NCBI RefSeq assembly: GCF_043290135.1
Contig: NC_134700.1
Span: forward strand, 162,774,053-162,838,052
Source: Rhipicephalus microplus
Taxonomy: Eukaryota; Arthropoda; Arachnida; Ixodida; Ixodidae
Reading direction: 5' to 3'
Length of the DNA: 64,000 nt
Shown: piece by piece, positions 37,018 to 47,929 of the stretch
How the letters are laid out: the number at the start of each line of letters is the position of its first letter
Numbering within the stretch: the first letter of the stretch is position 1
Made by a program: the position numbers and the translations under genes
The notes under the pieces: model-generated
Database searches by the model: none
Seen by the model: only the letters and a program-made list of their open reading frames with translations
What the model was told of the DNA's origin: nothing

Positions 37018-37282
37018 CCCGCAGGGGCGCCTGTGAAAGCAGGCGTTTGGTGTGTAGCGACACCATAGACCCGAGCTAACGGGGGAGTTTCTACTCCCTC
37101 CCACGCCTAGCCGTGCGTGGCTTTGCCGTGTCCGGGAAAAGGGGATCCTGGGGGTTGAGCCGACGCTAGGTGATTGGACCGTTAAGGCCCCCGGCAGAGG
37201 CAACACACCCCTTTGGCCCCGGCTTCACGTAGACGGCACCCCTGGGCTGACCCACCCAGGGGAAATCGGCAGTCGCCTTTTC
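37018..37282 (+). promoter_or_regulatory. LINE-A copy 1 structured 5' leader
   Basis: GC-rich leader almost identical to that of copy 2: 8 substitutions and 2 single-base indels over about 265 aligned bases. Stem sequences of the predicted hairpins are unchanged. Observed differences lie in a loop (tgcaag to tgaaag), in linkers and in the more 3' part. Full-length LINEs carry their promoter in this region. Confidence 0.6.
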
Positions 37283-37543
37283 CTATCTCTCTCTCCCTAC
37301 ATCTTCGTCTTTATCTTTTACTATTTATCTGTCCTGTCTTCTACTCTCTTCCGTTTACTTCCAAACTTCCTGGCGGCTAGGGTTAACCCTGTGCAAATAG
37401 CCTACCTTGGTCTAGGCGCATTGGGTTATAGTGGCGTTGTACGGCTGGCGTCTGCAGGTTTCAGCATCCGTAAACTTGCAGCGTCCCCTCGTTGGGCTCC
37501 GTGGTGGGTGGCCGCCAACGCTGCTGAACAACATACAATTAGC

Positions 37544-38714
37544 ATGCACAAAGCATTCCCTTTACTCAGTGATCGTGCCTCCTCAAAGCGGGTACGCACC
37601 AAAGATATCAATTTTTTTCGTCCGGCCAAGACAAACCTTTCCTCATTTCCACGTTATACACTGCGAAAAAACTAACAAGCAAGCCAGAACAGTATCCCCC
37701 TTCGTAGTGGCTAGGTCCTTAACCGAAACTCTCGGTGCCGGGTACAAGGTTACCAAAATGGCCAGTGGAGATCTACTCCTTGAAATACGTGACTGACCAA
37801 TTCGATAAACTGAACACCCTCACAACGTTTGGAGACACACCCATCAGTATTACGCCACACAGGTCCATGAACTCATCTCGCGGGATCGGACGCAGATTTG
37901 CTTGACCTGACCGAAGCTGAACTTTTTGAAGGATGGAAGAGTCAGAACGTGACAAACGTACAGCGTATTAAGATTAGAAGAGATCAAAAGGAAATACCAA
38001 CAAAACACTTAGTACTGACCTTTGCTTCGAGCGATTTGCCGGAAACAATCCAGACTGGGTATACAAAGACATCTGTGAGGCCATATATTCCCAACCACCG
38101 CCGTTGCTTCCAATGTCAGAGATATGGCCACGGCTCGCAAAGCTGTCGTGGCCGGAAAACTTGTGCTCTGTGTGGAGTCGTGGGCCATGCGTCCGACAAC
38201 TGCGAAGCACCTGCACACTGTGTGAACTGTGGCGGTAATCATGCCGCGTACTCACGTTCCTGTTCTTTCTGGAAAAAAGAAAAAGAGATCATCACTTTAA
38301 AGATAAAAGAAAACATTACATTTAAAGAAGCAAGAAAAAAAGTCTCGCCATTTTATGGCCCCACATATGGCGAGGGCTGGAGCAGTGTCGCACCAGCCCT
38401 CGCCACTCCTTCGGCCTGCGCAGAGCGAGCCATTGGCTGTGGCGCCTGCCCCCAAGGCAGCAGTAGTTGAGTCTACTCCGCCTACTATTGAACAGAGACC
38501 AGGGACTCCAGGGTCCTCGGGTCTCAAGGCCTCACCTCGCCAGGCGAGGCCCAAGCTTCGAAAAACCAGCTCGCATGAGCGGGCATCCAGTGCCTCCGAG
38601 GAGGCAATGAATACGGCGGCACCCCTGGTGCCAAAAGAGCGGCGCGGCTCTCTGGAGCGCGCCAAGAAAACTAAAAAGCTCATAACAGGGCCTGATAATA
38701 GCCCTATTACTTGA
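37544..38714 (+). pseudogene. LINE-A copy 1 ORF1 (frameshifted gag-like protein)
   Basis: Corresponds to copy 2 ORF1 but is spread over at least four frames, with breaks near 37,640, 37,795, 37,900 and 38,450. The best piece (37,898-38,470) keeps DLTEAELFEGW and three CCHC knuckles: CFQCQRYGHGSQSC, CALCGVVGHASDNC and CVNCGGNHAAYSRSC. The proline/serine-rich C-terminus continues in another frame to the stop at 38,714. ORF1 proteins of this type bind the LINE RNA; this one cannot be made intact. Confidence 0.85.
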
Positions 38715-38779
38715 GCTCGACCTTTCAGCTGAAACAAGTCACTCCCTTAACGTACACACAGCACTACTTTACTTCCAAT

Positions 38780-41700
38780 ACGGAAACACAAATTATACAT
38801 TGGAACGTCAGAGGTCTGCTTAAAAACCTCGACGACGTCCAAGAGCTTTTATACAAATACTCACCTCAAGTGCTGTGTGTACAGGAAACACACCTAAAAT
38901 CCTCTAATACAAATTTTTTACGTGCTTACGTCATATACCGAAAGGACCGAGATGATGCTGTGGCGTCATCCGGTGGCGTAGCCATTATTATTAACCAAGG
39001 AGTAGCGTGTACACATTTACCACTCCAGACATCCCTTGAGGCGGTGGCTGTTCGAGCGGTACTTTTAAACAAACTCGTCACCATCTGCTCTTTGTATGTA
39101 CCTCCCCACCACGTCTTGAAAGACGTGAATTCCAGTCCTTAATAGACGAACTGCCTGAACCTTATTTGCTTCTTGGGGACCTAAATGCACATAGTGGACT
39201 GTGGGGCGATTCTCGCTCTGATGCACGAGTTCGTCTCATTGAACAATTTCTCTTCTCTTCCGGTGTCTGTTTGTTGAATAGGAAAGAGCCAACATACAAT
39301 AACGATGCCAACAAAACTTACTCGTCTATATACCTCAGCATTGTATCACCTTCACTCCTACCCCTACTGAAATGGAAAATCATAAATAATCTATATGGAA
39401 GTGACCATTTTCCTGTAGTGTTGACTTCACAAACAACATATGAATGTCCTCTACATGTTCCCAAATGGCTGATAAACAAAGCAGACTGGGAACAGTTCCA
39501 CAACACTACACGTTTGAGTTGGACAGACATATGTAGGTTAAACATAGATGAAGCTGTGCAGTATTTCACAGCTTTTCTAACTGACGCAGCAGCCAGGTGC
39601 ATACCGCAAACATCTGGAATGCCCGGCAAACGACACGTCCCATGGTGGAACACAGAGTGTCGTAATGCGCGAAAGGAACAGAACAGGGCATGGAGATTGC
39701 TTCGTAACTCACCAACAGCCGAAAATCTTGACACCTTCAAGAAAATAAAGTCTCAAGGAAGGAGAACGCGTCGGCAGGCCAGAAGAGAAAGCTGGCAGAA
39801 GTTTTTGTCAGGGATCAATTCGTACACACAGGAGGCTAAAGTTTGGAACATGGTCGGTAGGATAGCAGGGAAACAAGTACACACACTTCCACTCGTAAAC
39901 ACTCAAGGTGATACCTTGGAAGATCAGGCAAACTTCCTCGGGGCACATTTTGAACGGGTATCCAGCTCGTCCCACTATACTGACACTTTCCAAAAATACA
40001 GAACAAGAATAGAAAAGCAGAAACTAGAACACAAATCCACTAGATAAGAGGCATATAACCAAGCTTTCAGTCTAGCTGAGCTCCGAACATCTCTAAACTC
40101 CTGCAGTACTTCTGCCCCAGGTTCTGATCGTGTGGTGTATGAAATGTTAAAAAACCTACCAGCCGAAACACGAAAAACCTTACTTTGTTTGTACAATGCT
40201 ATCTGGTTTTCTGACACTATCCCTACCTCCTGGAAAGAGGCTATTATTATTTCCATTTTGAAAAAGGGCAAGGACCCTTCTTTAGCTTCAAGTTATAGGC
40301 CTATTGCACTTACAAGCTGCTTGTGCAAAGTATTCGAAAAAATGATAAACTGCCGAGTTGTACATATTCTTGAAACAAACAATTTGCTCGAGCCATTTCA
40401 GTGCGGGTTTCGAGAAAGTAGATCCACCCCAGACCACCTTGTTCGTATCGAGGCACAGATCAGAGACGCCTTCGTCCATAAACAATATTTTCTCTCTGTG
40501 TTCCTCGATATCGAAAAGGCTTATGATACAACATGGCGTTTCGGAATGCTAAGAGACTTGTCCCACCTTGGTGTGCGCGGAAGAATGTTTAATATAATCT
40601 AAAGTGACCTGTCAAACCGGACATTCCGTGTCCGTCTGGGCAGTGTGCTCTCCCAAACATTTGTCCAGGAAACAGGCGTGCCACAAGGTGGTGTGCTTAA
40701 TTGCACACTTTTTATTATCAAAATGAATTCTTTGCACTTGTCCATTCCCCGCAATATGTTCTATTGTACATATGTCGACGACGTGCAGCTTGGCTTCAAG
40801 TCATGCAACTTGGCCATGTGTGAGCGGCAGGTTCAGCTGGGTTTAAATAAGGTCTCCAAATGGGCAGTTGAAAACGGATTTCGGCTTAACCCACAAAAAA
40901 GCACCTGTGTCTTGTTCTCTCGAAAGAGAGGCATGCACTCGGAACCTGATATTCGACTGAACAGGCAACGCCTGTCCGTCAAAGCTGAGCATAAATTCTT
41001 AGGCTTAATCTTAGACAACAAGTTGACCTTCGTACCGCACATCAAGTACCTAAAAACAAAATGTTTAAAAGCCATGAATGTTATAAAAGTGTTGTCACGT
41101 ACTACTTGAGGTAGTGATAGGCAATGCCTCATGAATCTGTATCGAAGCCTCATTCGCACCCGCTTAGATTATGGGGCCGTTGTTTATCACTATGCAACTC
41201 AAAGTGCTTTGAAGATGCTGGACCCCGTGCACCATTTGGGCATTCGCCTTTCTACGGGTGCTTTTCGCACCAGCGCTGTAGAAAGCCTTTACGTTGAGTC
41301 AAATGAATGGTCGCTTCATTTACAGAGAACTTACATGTCCTTTGTATATTTTCTTAAGATGAAAGCAGACAAGAAGCACCCCTCGTACTCTACTAATAAT
41401 GATCTGTCGAGCTCCATTCTGTTTCAAAACAGGCCTTCGGTGAGGCAGCCCTTCTCAGTTCCCCTTAAGTGTCTAGCTGAAGAAACTGAAGTCTCAATTG
41501 AACACAGTTTAATGGCTCCTGTAGCATACCCGCCACCGTGGCAGTGGCAGACTATAGACTGCGATGTGTCTTTCCTAGAAGTTACAAAACATGCACCTAT
41601 TGCCCATATCCGAACATACTTTCTGGAACTTCAACACAAATACACACGTCCTGAGTTCTTCACAGATGCCTCCAAGACTAACTCCTCTGTGTCCTACGCT

Positions 41701-42498
41701 GCTGTCGGCCCATCCTTTTCGGATGCTGGCCCTCTACATCCAGGCACAACTATCTGCACAGCGGAAGCTTACGAGATACTTGTGGCAGCTAAACACATCA
41801 AACAATTACAAATACAAAAAGCAGTAATTTATACAGACTCCCTCAGTGTGGTAACGGCTCTGCACAGTCTTAAAAAACAAAAAAATCCGGTCCTTGTCTC
41901 ACTTCACTCCATTTTGTGCACACTCTACACACTCAAACAACATGTTGTAGTGTGCTGGGTGCCAGGGCACCGTGAGATCCAAGGCAATGTGAGGGCGGAT
42001 CAGCTCGCTGCATCCGTCCACGAAAGCACTGCCCCTACACCTATATTAATCCCGGCCCTTGATCTTAAGCCGTCTCTCAAACGAAACCTCAAGGACTACT
42101 GGCAGAGCAAGTGGGATACACACACACAAAACAAACTACACGTTTTCAAGCCACACCTTGGCCATTGGCCACCAGTATCAAAATCACGTCTAACAGAGGT
42201 AACACTAACAAGACTCAGGATAGGACACACATACACGACACACACACATCTTTTGTCCAGTGGTGATCCACCATTGTGTGATAAATGTGGTGAGGCATTA
42301 ACAGTTCTTCACGTTTTATTTCAATGTAAGCAGTTAGATGCTCTAAGAAGACAACACTTTCCATTACCCTACCGACAACATATACTTTTACACCCTGCAA
42401 TGTTCGTTGGTAGGGAACCGCTTTTTAGTCATAAATCATTGTTAGCGTTTTTAAAGGAAATTCATAATTTTCATATCATATACCCGGTCATACCGTAG
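38780..42498 (+). pseudogene. LINE-A copy 1 ORF2 (EN-RT-RNase H, inactivated)
   Basis: Aligns along its length with intact ORF2 of copy 2. Domains in order: endonuclease (HWNVRG, QETHLK, GDLNAH, GSDHFP), RT (FLDIEKAYD, GVPQGG, YVDD at about 40,771), RNase H (FTDASK, TAEAYE, YTDSLSVV, CWVPGH) and a C-terminal CDKCGEALTVLHVLFQC knuckle. Lesions: the start codon is ACG at 38,780; a frameshift lies near 39,125-39,165; an EN catalytic Asp is Tyr (SSIYLS, about 39,325); stops at 40,045 (TAA), 40,600 (Lys to TAA) and 41,107 (Trp to TGA). RNase H and the C-terminus remain open in one 455-codon frame (41,131-42,498). Confidence 0.92.
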
Positions 42499-42641
42499 CA
42501 CGACCTCTCTAGAGAGGTTTTTGCTGCGGTGGCTACACAGGAAAGCACTTGCCTCACGGCCCTTGGACGCAAGGGTATGAACGAGTGAGGTGCTTGTGCT
42601 AATGCCATACATGTCCACCACCGTTTTTCATTATCACTAAC

Positions 42642-43062
42642 TTTTGTCACCTATTCACACCACACACACCTTTCACAGCATGGTCATGATTTTATTACTT
42701 GTATGTTTTACCTGCCTTATTGCGAGGAATTTTATGGCCCTTATACAGCCGCTAATCACAATCATTGTCCACATTCTTTGTCCCATGAACTGGCGCTCTT
42801 TGGCCATCAAATGGCCCTTGCGCCAAAAAACATCATATATCATCATCAACTTTGTTCATCTATTCGCACTACACACACCTTTCACGGCACGGTCATGATT
42901 TTATTACTTGTATGTTTTTACTCGCCTTACCGCGAGGAATTTTATGGCCCTTATAAAGCCGTTTATCGCAATCATTTTCCACATCTTTTGTCCCATGAAC
43001 TGGCGCTCTTTGGCCATCAAATGGCCCTTGCGCCAAAAAACACTAATATCATCATCATCATC
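42642..43062 (+). repeat. Tandemly duplicated LINE-A 3' UTR and ATC tail
   Basis: Two copies of a 209-bp unit (about 42,642-42,850 and 42,851-43,062). Each carries a ttcac-gca-ggtcatgattt block, tgcgaggaat or cgcgaggaat, ctggcgctctttggcc and cccttgcgcca, and each ends in ATC repeats. Both units lie inside the target duplications. Copy 2 has a single 3' UTR with the same final boxes. Confidence 0.9.
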
Positions 43063-43415
43063 ATCTCCTGCGTGGTGAAGCCGGCAGTCCTGCGTTTCCT
43101 GTGGTGCCCCCGTCATTGTTTGCCAAGGGTGGACGTCAAAACTTTGTTTTGCTCAGCTTCGAGGAATTGGACAATGTCGTGACAAAACAAGGAGATGGTC
43201 GCCTAGAAACACAAGTGAGAACCTTGCTTCTGCCTCTGAAAGTGAATTGGAGGGTCCTGGAAAAGGAGCTGCAGCAGAACCACCACGCGAACCAACCGCA
43301 TAAGCATATTCCTCCGGAGCAGCGGGAAACAAACTACCGGGTTTGGGCCACAGCAAGAAACATCGCTGCAGGAATCAAGGCACCTCATGGAGAATACTCC
43401 AAAATGCTGCAGTAA
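43063..43415 (+). pseudogene. 3' part of the ORF interrupted by LINE-A copy 1
   Basis: Resumes in the frame of 36,804-37,017 at LLRG and stays open for about 116 codons to TAA at 43,413. It contains PPSLFAKGGRQNFVLLSFEE, then NVVTKQGDGRLETQV and ARNIAAGIKAPHGEYSKML. Composition (few stops, balanced residues) looks coding, but I recognise no domain. The downstream sequence to about 43,870 includes purine-rich and CCACGGGTCC words that could be an LTR-like end, so a retroelement gag origin remains possible. Confidence 0.4.
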
Positions 43416-45417
43416 ACGCACTACGGGAGCCCCCGAGTGTGCAGTACACCCGCTACGCCACACAGAGATGTGGAAACAACGAGGATGGGAGCGCGCGCAT
43501 TATTTACGTGTTGGATCAGTAGGCTTTATCTCAGATTGGTGTCGCAGACTGTGCAAGAACACCTGTCCGAATGATGCAACTGTATTAAGGACGAGATGAA
43601 ATGGTTAGAGCCTGCTCCGTGCGTTTGGCAACTGACCACGAGGTGAACCACCCAGGACATAAGCTGTACACGTTGGGAGCGACAGCATGGATTGTGCCAC
43701 ACGTACCTTTCCCGTAGGAGGATGCTGAAGTACAGGGGCGTGGCCTTGGGGGAGGCCCGACAGACTTAGAGAAAGAGAAGAGCGAAGTAGGAATGTGGTG
43801 CTATCGGCCTGATGGAGTAGACATCGCGTTCTTGAGTTACGACCACGGGTCCTCGTTCTTAACACAGTGTATATGTATGAAATATAAATGTGAAGATACA
43901 TAAAAATTATGTCTGTCTTCATTTCAATGCTGAAATGTGAACATGAAATTTAAATTTTTAGGAAAAATAATATTCATAGTGATGTGGAATGCCGTAATTG
44001 ACAAGTGCGCAACCTGAGGTCTGATGAGCGTCCCTAACAGGCCGGTAATCTGTCCGGCAAATGATGTAAGGCTTGACAGACAAGTCCACTCAACGAGTAA
44101 TTATTTCTTCTATGCAATAACCCAATGATAGCACACGCGTGCACATACATTCAAGCACATGCACACACATATACACGCGTATAATCAAGTGGGCAAGTGA
44201 ACGCACGCTCGCTCGCTCACCCACTCACTCACTCACTCACAACCCGAGCGTCCCGGTTATGCTGTGCAACACATACGATGGGTAAAAAAATACGAGGTTT
44301 GGCTTACGCAGAAGGCCATTCATTCTTTATAAAACGAATGATCTACCTCAAAAAACAAAACAAAAAAGACCAGACATGTGCGTGAACACGATCACCAGAA
44401 GTGCAATCCCCCGTGAAACTGTGTTTTCGAGAGCTCATCGCTCTGTTACATACTTTATACACATAAAAATTGCAGCAGGCAGGCTTTTGCTTTCACAACA
44501 CGACCGGACGCTGGTTTCACTGCGTCTGTCTAAACCGTAGGACAGTGAGGTTTGCAGCGATAAGCTTTCTGAGACTTGGCACGAAGGCGTCTTTGCACTG
44601 CAGGTCACGTTGACAGGGTCGACGATTTCTCCGACGACCATTCGCGACAGGCACCACAGATTCAGTGCGATTCTTGCGTAACTGGTTAAGAGCGATCTCG
44701 TCGTAGGCAAAAAAACAAAGTGCACCGCAGCTTGGTGCTGGGCTGCGGACAACAAGACGTTGCCCTGTGACTCAATTTGTATCTTCAACTTCAAATTTAC
44801 CGACACGTGTGCCCTCTCCTGTGTGTTTTACTACTTAAGTCCATCAAGGGCCATCGCACGGTGTAGTGCTACAGATTAATCTTGTGTGAACCTTATGTTT
44901 TGCTTTCGTAGTTCACAGATGACCATTCAGTTTACTTGTTTGCAGTTCCCCGTACATTTCTTATTCAATATTGCTTGTGCTTGACTTTGCCCACAGCACT
45001 TAAGCGTGACTGCTTGTTACAGAAGCTCACTGGACGTGCGTACGTAAATGAAGCTATCTCGATAGGTTGAACAGTCGGAGGCCGTGGGTGCAGTGCCAGT
45101 GCACCTAAGATATATTCAGCTTGGGGTCAGTACAAAACGAGGACAAAGGATAGGTCGTAGCTTATACAAATTGTTATGCCTACTATGAACATGTTCGCTT
45201 GTTAAAATAATACGTGGTCCCACATTATAGTACTTTCATAGCACACGGATTGTTTTCAAACGTCGAAGCAAATAACTTGATTATGTTTAACTGGCCTGGA
45301 TCTCCCATAATAGCCCGATGCGCCTTTTACTAATGGCTTGTCGGAGGAAAAAATGAAGGCCTCGAACAGTGCATGTTCATGTTCACCTCAATATATGGAG
45401 GTACATGTGTCAATGAC
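43416..45417. other. No gene recognised; (ACTC)n patch
   Basis: A short CTCA/ACTC repeat lies at 44,205-44,241. The open frame 44,435-44,806 (minus, 123 codons) has no known domain. No SINE is seen until 45,430. Confidence 0.4.
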
Positions 45418-45678
45418 CTGTTTTGGTCATCACCCCGCCGCGGTGGTCTAGTGGTAAGGTACTCGTCTGCTGACCCGCAGGTCGCGGGATCGAATTCCGG
45501 CTGCGGCGGCTGCATTTCTGATGGAGGCAAAAATGTTGTAGGCCCGTGTGTTCAGATTTGGGTGTACGTTAGAGAATTCCAGGTGCTCGAAATCTCCGGA
45601 GTCCTCCGCTATGGCGTATTTCATGAGCATATGGTGGTTTTGGGACGTTAAACTCCACATGTCAATCTGTTTTGGTCA
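45418..45678 (+). mobile_element. Ruka SINE, full length, 12-bp TSD
   Basis: Element 45,430-45,666 is more diverged than the other full-length copies (one base missing in the A-box region, B box gggatcgaattcc). The perfect 12-bp duplication ctgttttggtca lies at 45,418-45,429 and 45,667-45,678. Confidence 0.9.
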
Positions 45679-46157
45679 CTATTTTAAATATAAAAAGAAA
45701 CAGAATCTTTAAGCAAGCTCGTACATGAACGCCAGCGTCTATGTTTGTTTATAGCAAGAATTTTTTTTGTGAAATGTAAGTAAAGGAGTCCTGTAACACT
45801 TATTGAGCAGGGTCCGAAAACACCGCCGCTTGGTAGCAGAGGCTTCCAAGAACACGTGAGCGAACTATTATAGCGCAGCACGCGGCCAGGTATTCAGAAA
45901 AATTGTCAAAGACAGCTGAAAAATATTTTCCCTTCTTTCGACAAATGACGGAACACGCTCAAAAATTACTCGTAGAAGGCTTTCTATCAGCAATTTGCAG
46001 CGGGCTCGGTCATTACAGGGATCGCCGCGGGAGGCCGAAACATCTCCACGCGTGCGCGTGCGATCACACTGGCACAACCATTTATTCGAAGAAAAAAAAG
46101 AAAAAAGTGTTAGAGGTTAGCAGGCGTGCACGGCGTATTTTGTTTGCCCCTGTCATG
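45679..46157. other. No gene recognised
   Basis: Unique-looking flank of LINE-A copy 2; the poly-purine word near 46,085-46,108 is low complexity. Confidence 0.45.
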
Positions 46158-46169
46158 CCTCCCTGCTTT

Positions 46170-46434
46170 CCCCGCAGGGGCGCCTGTGCAAGCAGGCGTT
46201 TGGTGTGTAGCGACACCACGGACCCGAGCTAACGGGGGAGTTTCTACTCCCTCCCACGCCTAGCCGTGCGTGGCTTTGCCGTGTCCGGGGAAAAGGGGAT
46301 CCTGGGGGTTGAGCCGACGCTGGGTGATTGGACTTTTAAGGCCCCCCGGCAGAGGTAACACACCCCTTTGGCCCCGGCTTCACGTAGACGGCACCCCTGG
46401 GCTGACCCACCCAGGGGAAATCGGTAGTCGCCTT
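46170..46434 (+). promoter_or_regulatory. LINE-A copy 2 structured 5' leader (hairpin array)
   Basis: Consecutive short stem-loops can be read directly: cgcctg/caggcg (46,181-198, 6-nt loop), tggtgt/acacca (46,201-218, 6-nt loop), cccg/cggg (46,223-236, 6-nt loop), gggag/ctccc (46,236-251, 6-nt loop), ccacgc/gcgtgg (46,254-273, 8-nt loop) and cccctggg/cccagggg (46,394-417, 8-nt loop). The first bases (cccc-gca-gggg) can also fold. LINE promoters normally lie here; a ribozyme or translation element is possible but unproven. Confidence 0.6.
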
Positions 46435-46699
46435 TTCCTATTTCTCTCTCTCTATATATCTTAGTCTTTTCTCGTCTTTAAATCTATCCTGTCTTCTTCT
46501 CTCTTCCATTTACTTCCGATTTTTCCTGGCGGCAAGGGTTAACCCTGTGTGGCTATCCTACCTTGGATACACCATATTCGGTTATAGTGGTGGCGTACAG
46601 CTGGCGTCTGCGGGGCCTGTACTTACAGACCCTCCAGCGTCCCCTTGTAGGACTCCATGGTGGGTGGCTGGCGCCGCTGCCGAAAGTAAGCATTTACAT

Positions 46700-47887
46700 A
46701 TGGCTTGTTCCTTCCCCCCACTCCCTGATCGCCCTCAGAAAAGAGGGCGCACCGATGAAGTTTTCCAGTTTTTTGGTAACCAGAAAGTATCTTTTCCCCG
46801 ATTTCATGTTATTCACGCTGACACACCCGGTAAATCAGTGCGAACACTTTCACCTTTTCTAGTATCAAAGTCTTTGACGGAAATCTTTGGCCCAGGATAT
46901 AAAGCTTCGAGAATGGCAAGTGGTGACCTCCTGTTGGAGCTCCGCTACCAGAAACAATATGAAAAATTGCCTAACCTTGTGAAATTCGGAGATAACAAAT
47001 TAATAGTAACCCCACACAGAACCATGAACACCACCCGTGGCGTTGTCTCAGATGATGACCTGTTAGGGCTGACAGAGGCTGAACTCCTGGAGGGTTTCAG
47101 CGAACAGAATGTCATAAACGTAAAACGAATCAGCATGAGGCGTGATGGCAAAGAAGTCCACACTAAACACCTGATACTTACCTTCAATTCAAGTGTACTG
47201 CCCGACTCCGTTGAGGCTGGGTATATCAAGCTTCGAGTTAGGCCATATATACCAAACCCCCTCCGATGTTTTAAATGCCAACGATTCGGCCACAGTTCAC
47301 AGAAATGCCGAGGCCGCCTAACTTGCGCGAAATGCAGTGCTGAAGAGCACACATCAGATGCCTGTGAAAACTCTCTTCACTGTGCGAACTGTAATGGGGA
47401 ACATGCCGCATACTCGCGGTCATGCCCGTGCTGGAAAAAGGAAAAGGAAATTGTCACAATTAAGGTAAAACAAAATATTTCATTTAAGGAGGCACGAAGG
47501 CAGGTGTCCTGCCTACCAGAAACTAGCTTTGCCGAAGTGGCGCGTCAGGGGGCAGCGCCACGACGGCCCCTGGCGCCTGTCTGGCACACGCGTAGTGAGC
47601 CAGCGGTGACGCCATTCGCCCCCTCGGCGGTTGCAGCCAGTGCTGCTCCGCCATCTAAGAAAGACCCACCAACCTCTGGGCTGGGGGCCCCGAAGGTCTC
47701 GTCTTTTGAGGCGAGGCCCTCAAAACAAATGCAGCGCTCGCAAGAGCGCCTGTCCAGCGCCTCGCAAGAGGCAATGGACACAACACCGAGCGTGAGGGCG
47801 CAGTCAGCGCCTAAGGATCGGCGCGACTCCGTCGACCGATCTAAAAAAGAAAAATCTCGTGTCATGGCCCCTGGAAAGGGTCCGTGA
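46700..47887 (+). CDS. LINE-A ORF1, gag-like nucleic-acid-binding protein (395 aa)
   Basis: I chose the ATG at 46,700; the frame is open upstream but has no earlier ATG, and copy 1 has an ATG close to the same place. An RRM/PRE-like region (about residues 30-185, including LSPFLVSKSLTEIFGPGY and LTEAELLEGF) precedes three CCHC zinc knuckles: CFKCQRFGHSSQKC (190-203), CAKCSAEEHTSDAC (209-222) and CANCNGEHAAYSRSC (228-242). A basic WKKEKEI follows, then a Pro/Ser/Ala-rich, probably disordered C-terminus rich in Arg, Lys and Ser. In I and Jockey elements such proteins coat the element RNA and form ribonucleoprotein particles. ORF2 starts 42 bases after its stop in another frame, which implies re-initiation or another unconventional mode of ORF2 translation. 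Confidence 0.92.
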   Translation: MACSFPPLPDRPQKRGRTDEVFQFFGNQKVSFPRFHVIHADTPGKSVRTLSPFLVSKSLTEIFGPGYKASRMASGDLLLELRYQKQYEKLPNLVKFGDNKLIVTPHRTMNTTRGVVSDDDLLGLTEAELLEGFSEQNVINVKRISMRRDGKEVHTKHLILTFNSSVLPDSVEAGYIKLRVRPYIPNPLRCFKCQRFGHSSQKCRGRLTCAKCSAEEHTSDACENSLHCANCNGEHAAYSRSCPCWKKEKEIVTIKVKQNISFKEARRQVSCLPETSFAEVARQGAAPRRPLAPVWHTRSEPAVTPFAPSAVAASAAPPSKKDPPTSGLGAPKVSSFEARPSKQMQRSQERLSSASQEAMDTTPSVRAQSAPKDRRDSVDRSKKEKSRVMAPGKGP

Positions 47888-47929
47888 GCTAACATTCCAT
47901 CCTTGAACACACAGCACAAAACATCTAAA

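Larger units (their letters stand above)
37003..43077 (+). mobile_element. LINE-A copy 1: full-length but inactive I-group-like LINE
   Basis: The element body is 37,018-43,062 (about 6.0 kb), flanked by a 15-bp TSD with one mismatch: atctcctccgtggtg (37,003-37,017) and atctcctgcgtggtg (43,063-43,077). Layout: GC-rich 5' leader, ORF1 (gag-like, three zinc knuckles), ORF2 (EN-RT-RNase H), a 3' UTR present as a 209-bp tandem duplicate, and an (ATC)n tail. EN plus RT plus RNase H with an ORF1 of this type places it near the I group. ORF1 is frameshifted and ORF2 has stops. Confidence 0.9.
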
